Positions 5,866 through 7,194 of a stretch of 7,194 nt of DNA are shown here, piece after piece. The DNA lies in NCBI GenBank assembly GCA_013811975.1, contig JACCUF010000476.1, positions 1 to 7,194 of the forward strand, given 5' to 3'. Numbering within the stretch: position 1 is the first letter of the stretch; each line of letters opens with the position of its first letter. The notes under the pieces were generated by a model, which was not told the DNA's origin, searched no databases, and saw only the letters and a list, made by a program, of their open reading frames with translations. The position numbers and the translations under genes are program-made. This DNA comes from Geodermatophilaceae bacterium (lineage in GTDB: Bacteria > Actinomycetota > Actinomycetes > Mycobacteriales > Geodermatophilaceae).

Positions 5866-6363
5866 ATGATCGCGGTAACTGAGAACAGTCCTGTTGCCCA
5901 GCAGGGCGGCGACCTGCCCTCCGATGAGCAGGTCGTGATCGAGGCCTTTCGCATTGCCCGGATCCTCGGCACAGCCGACAGCAGCATCGGCGGACCCCCA
6001 CGCGCCTGGCTCCTGCACAAGCTCGCACTCACGCCAGGCAGCCGGGTAGCCGATCTCGCCGACGGGTGCGGCCTTGATGCCTCGACTGCCAGCCGGCACG
6101 TACGAACCCTGGAAGATGCCGGCCTTCTCGCCCGCGTCGGCGACCCAGATGACCGGCGGGCCGCCTGCCTCTCGCTCACACCAGCCGGTCAGGACGCCCT
6201 CGACTCCGCCCTGCGACTACGCGCCGACCTCGTCTCCCGCGCCACCGCGCACTGGTCCGCGACAGATCGACTCCGCCTTGCTGACCTGCTCAGTCGGCTT
6301 TCGGACGATCTCGGTGCCGCGAGCATCCCGACCAACCGGACTGTCAAGGCCAGGCCCAGCTGA
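5866..6363 (+). CDS. MarR-family transcriptional regulator
   Basis: A 165-aa winged-helix regulator, likely a homodimer that represses the overlapping exporter gene and itself until a ligand binds. The wHTH spans about 46-108: LTPGSRVADLADGCGLDAST (55-74) leads into the recognition helix ASTASRHVRTLEDAGLLARV (72-91). The wing is GDPDDRRAACLSLTPAG (92-108), with the Asp-x-x-Arg pattern typical of MarR. The flanking helices expected to form the dimer interface are present. ATG 5866 is chosen because the in-frame ATGs at 5833 and 5848 lie inside the palindromic operator. GTG 5860 is also possible. No Shine-Dalgarno site is visible, so translation may be leaderless. The TGA (6361-6363) shares one base with the ATG of the transporter, implying cotranscription and translational coupling. 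The inducing ligand is unknown. Confidence 0.9.
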   Translation: MIAVTENSPVAQQGGDLPSDEQVVIEAFRIARILGTADSSIGGPPRAWLLHKLALTPGSRVADLADGCGLDASTASRHVRTLEDAGLLARVGDPDDRRAACLSLTPAGQDALDSALRLRADLVSRATAHWSATDRLRLADLLSRLSDDLGAASIPTNRTVKARPS

Positions 6364-7194
6364 TGAGCAGCGCGCCGACCGACGCCGCACCTGTCCCGGA
6401 CGAGGAGATGCAGGCGTACTTCTCGCACAAGCAGATTTTGGTCGTAATGTCCGGCGTGATGTCTGGGATGTTCCTGGCCGCACTGGACCAGAGCATCGTG
6501 AGTACGGCGTTGCCGACGATCACCAGCGAGCTCGGCGGCCTGGACAAACTCGCGTGGGTCGTAACGGCGTATCTCGTGACAGCGACTGCCGCTACTCCTT
6601 TGTGGGGCAAGATATCTGATCTGTACGGCCGGCGACTGATCTTCCAGATCGCGATCTCGATCTTTCTGGTCGGCTCGATTGCCTGTGGGCTGGCCCAGGA
6701 CATCACCCAGCTGATCGGCTTCCGTGCTCTGCAGGGGATCGGCGGTGGTGGGCTGTTCTCCATCGCCCTGGCGATCATCGGCGACGTGGTGCCGCCGCGC
6801 GAGCGGGGCAGGTACGGCGGCTACTTCGGCGCCGTCTTCGGGGTCTCCAGCGTGGCCGGTCCGCTGCTCGGCGGCTTCTTCACCGACGGCCCAGGCTGGC
6901 GCTGGATCTTCTACATCAACGTGCCGATCGGCATCGCGGCGCTGGTGATCACCTCAATAGCGCTGAAGATGCCAGTCATCAAGCGCAAGGTCTCCATCGA
7001 CTATTTGGGTGCCCTCACGATCGTGGTGGCCGTCACTAGCTTGATCCTCTACCTCGAGTGGCGCGGCAAGGACTACGGCTGGACCGAGGGTTGGGCGCTG
7101 CTTCTGCTTGGCACGGCCATGACCGGGATAGCGGTCTTCTACTTCGTCGAGAGGCGGGCGGTCGAACCGATCATCCCGATGCGACTGTTCCGCA
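6363..7194 (+). CDS. MFS multidrug exporter, DHA2 (EmrB/QacA-like), 3' end outside the window
   Basis: The first 277 codons of a proton-driven drug exporter in the cytoplasmic membrane; the frame is still open at the window edge. Visible DHA2 marks are LDQSIVSTALPTI (41-53, motif D1 in the first helix), GKISDLYGRR (82-91, motif A), RALQGIGGGG (121-130, motif B with Arg121), GVSSVAGPLLGG (160-171, the antiporter motif C) and WRWIFYINVPIG (179-190). Hydrophobic stretches at about 24-42, 63-80, 93-110, 118-140, 152-173, 181-200, 214-230 and 244-262 fit the first eight of an expected 14 helices. A full member is usually near 500 residues, so roughly half is present. The ATG overlaps the MarR stop as TGATG. 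A hydrophilic N-terminus of about 23 residues precedes the first helix. Substrates cannot be inferred beyond hydrophobic or cationic drugs typical of the family. Confidence 0.93.
   Translation, partial: MSSAPTDAAPVPDEEMQAYFSHKQILVVMSGVMSGMFLAALDQSIVSTALPTITSELGGLDKLAWVVTAYLVTATAATPLWGKISDLYGRRLIFQIAISIFLVGSIACGLAQDITQLIGFRALQGIGGGGLFSIALAIIGDVVPPRERGRYGGYFGAVFGVSSVAGPLLGGFFTDGPGWRWIFYINVPIGIAALVITSIALKMPVIKRKVSIDYLGALTIVVAVTSLILYLEWRGKDYGWTEGWALLLLGTAMTGIAVFYFVERRAVEPIIPMRLFR

Overview
The window comes from a high-GC actinobacterium. The main evidence is a complete gene for the bacterial proteasome activator Bpa/PafE, a protein tied to the actinobacterial 20S proteasome. GC-rich codon use, GTG starts and several genes without a clear Shine-Dalgarno site fit this. 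The genus cannot be fixed from the sequence alone. All genes look intact except the last, which runs off the right edge.

Left part (1-2983): bpa is on the minus strand. It is divergent from a plus-strand fold-type I PLP enzyme of the cysteine-desulfurase-like family. That gene converges on a minus-strand zinc-free quinone oxidoreductase. From memory, the order and orientations match the Mycobacterium tuberculosis Rv3777 / Rv3778c / Rv3780 neighbourhood, so this is probably an old conserved block. A 71-bp inverted-repeat element sits between the two convergent genes and reaches into the oxidoreductase stop codon.

Middle part (1991-5048): three minus-strand genes form a likely operon, read as hotdog thioesterase, then 4-coumarate-CoA-ligase-like acyl-CoA synthetase, then quinone oxidoreductase, with gaps of 57 and 10 bp. 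Together they could activate, reduce and release an acyl or aryl acid, but the substrate is not visible.

Right part (5049-7194): a 131-bp divergent region carries a perfect 15-bp palindrome. After it come two tandem small lipoprotein genes that are clear paralogues, ungapped, with three conserved cysteines at identical spacing. They match no family I recognise. The window ends with a MarR-type regulator whose start is preceded by a near-ideal palindromic operator. Its stop overlaps the start of a DHA2-type 14-TM MFS drug exporter, a typical self-regulated efflux cassette.

No CRISPR array, tRNA, rRNA, transposase or phage gene was seen. The least explained items are the lipoprotein pair and the 71-bp structured repeat.
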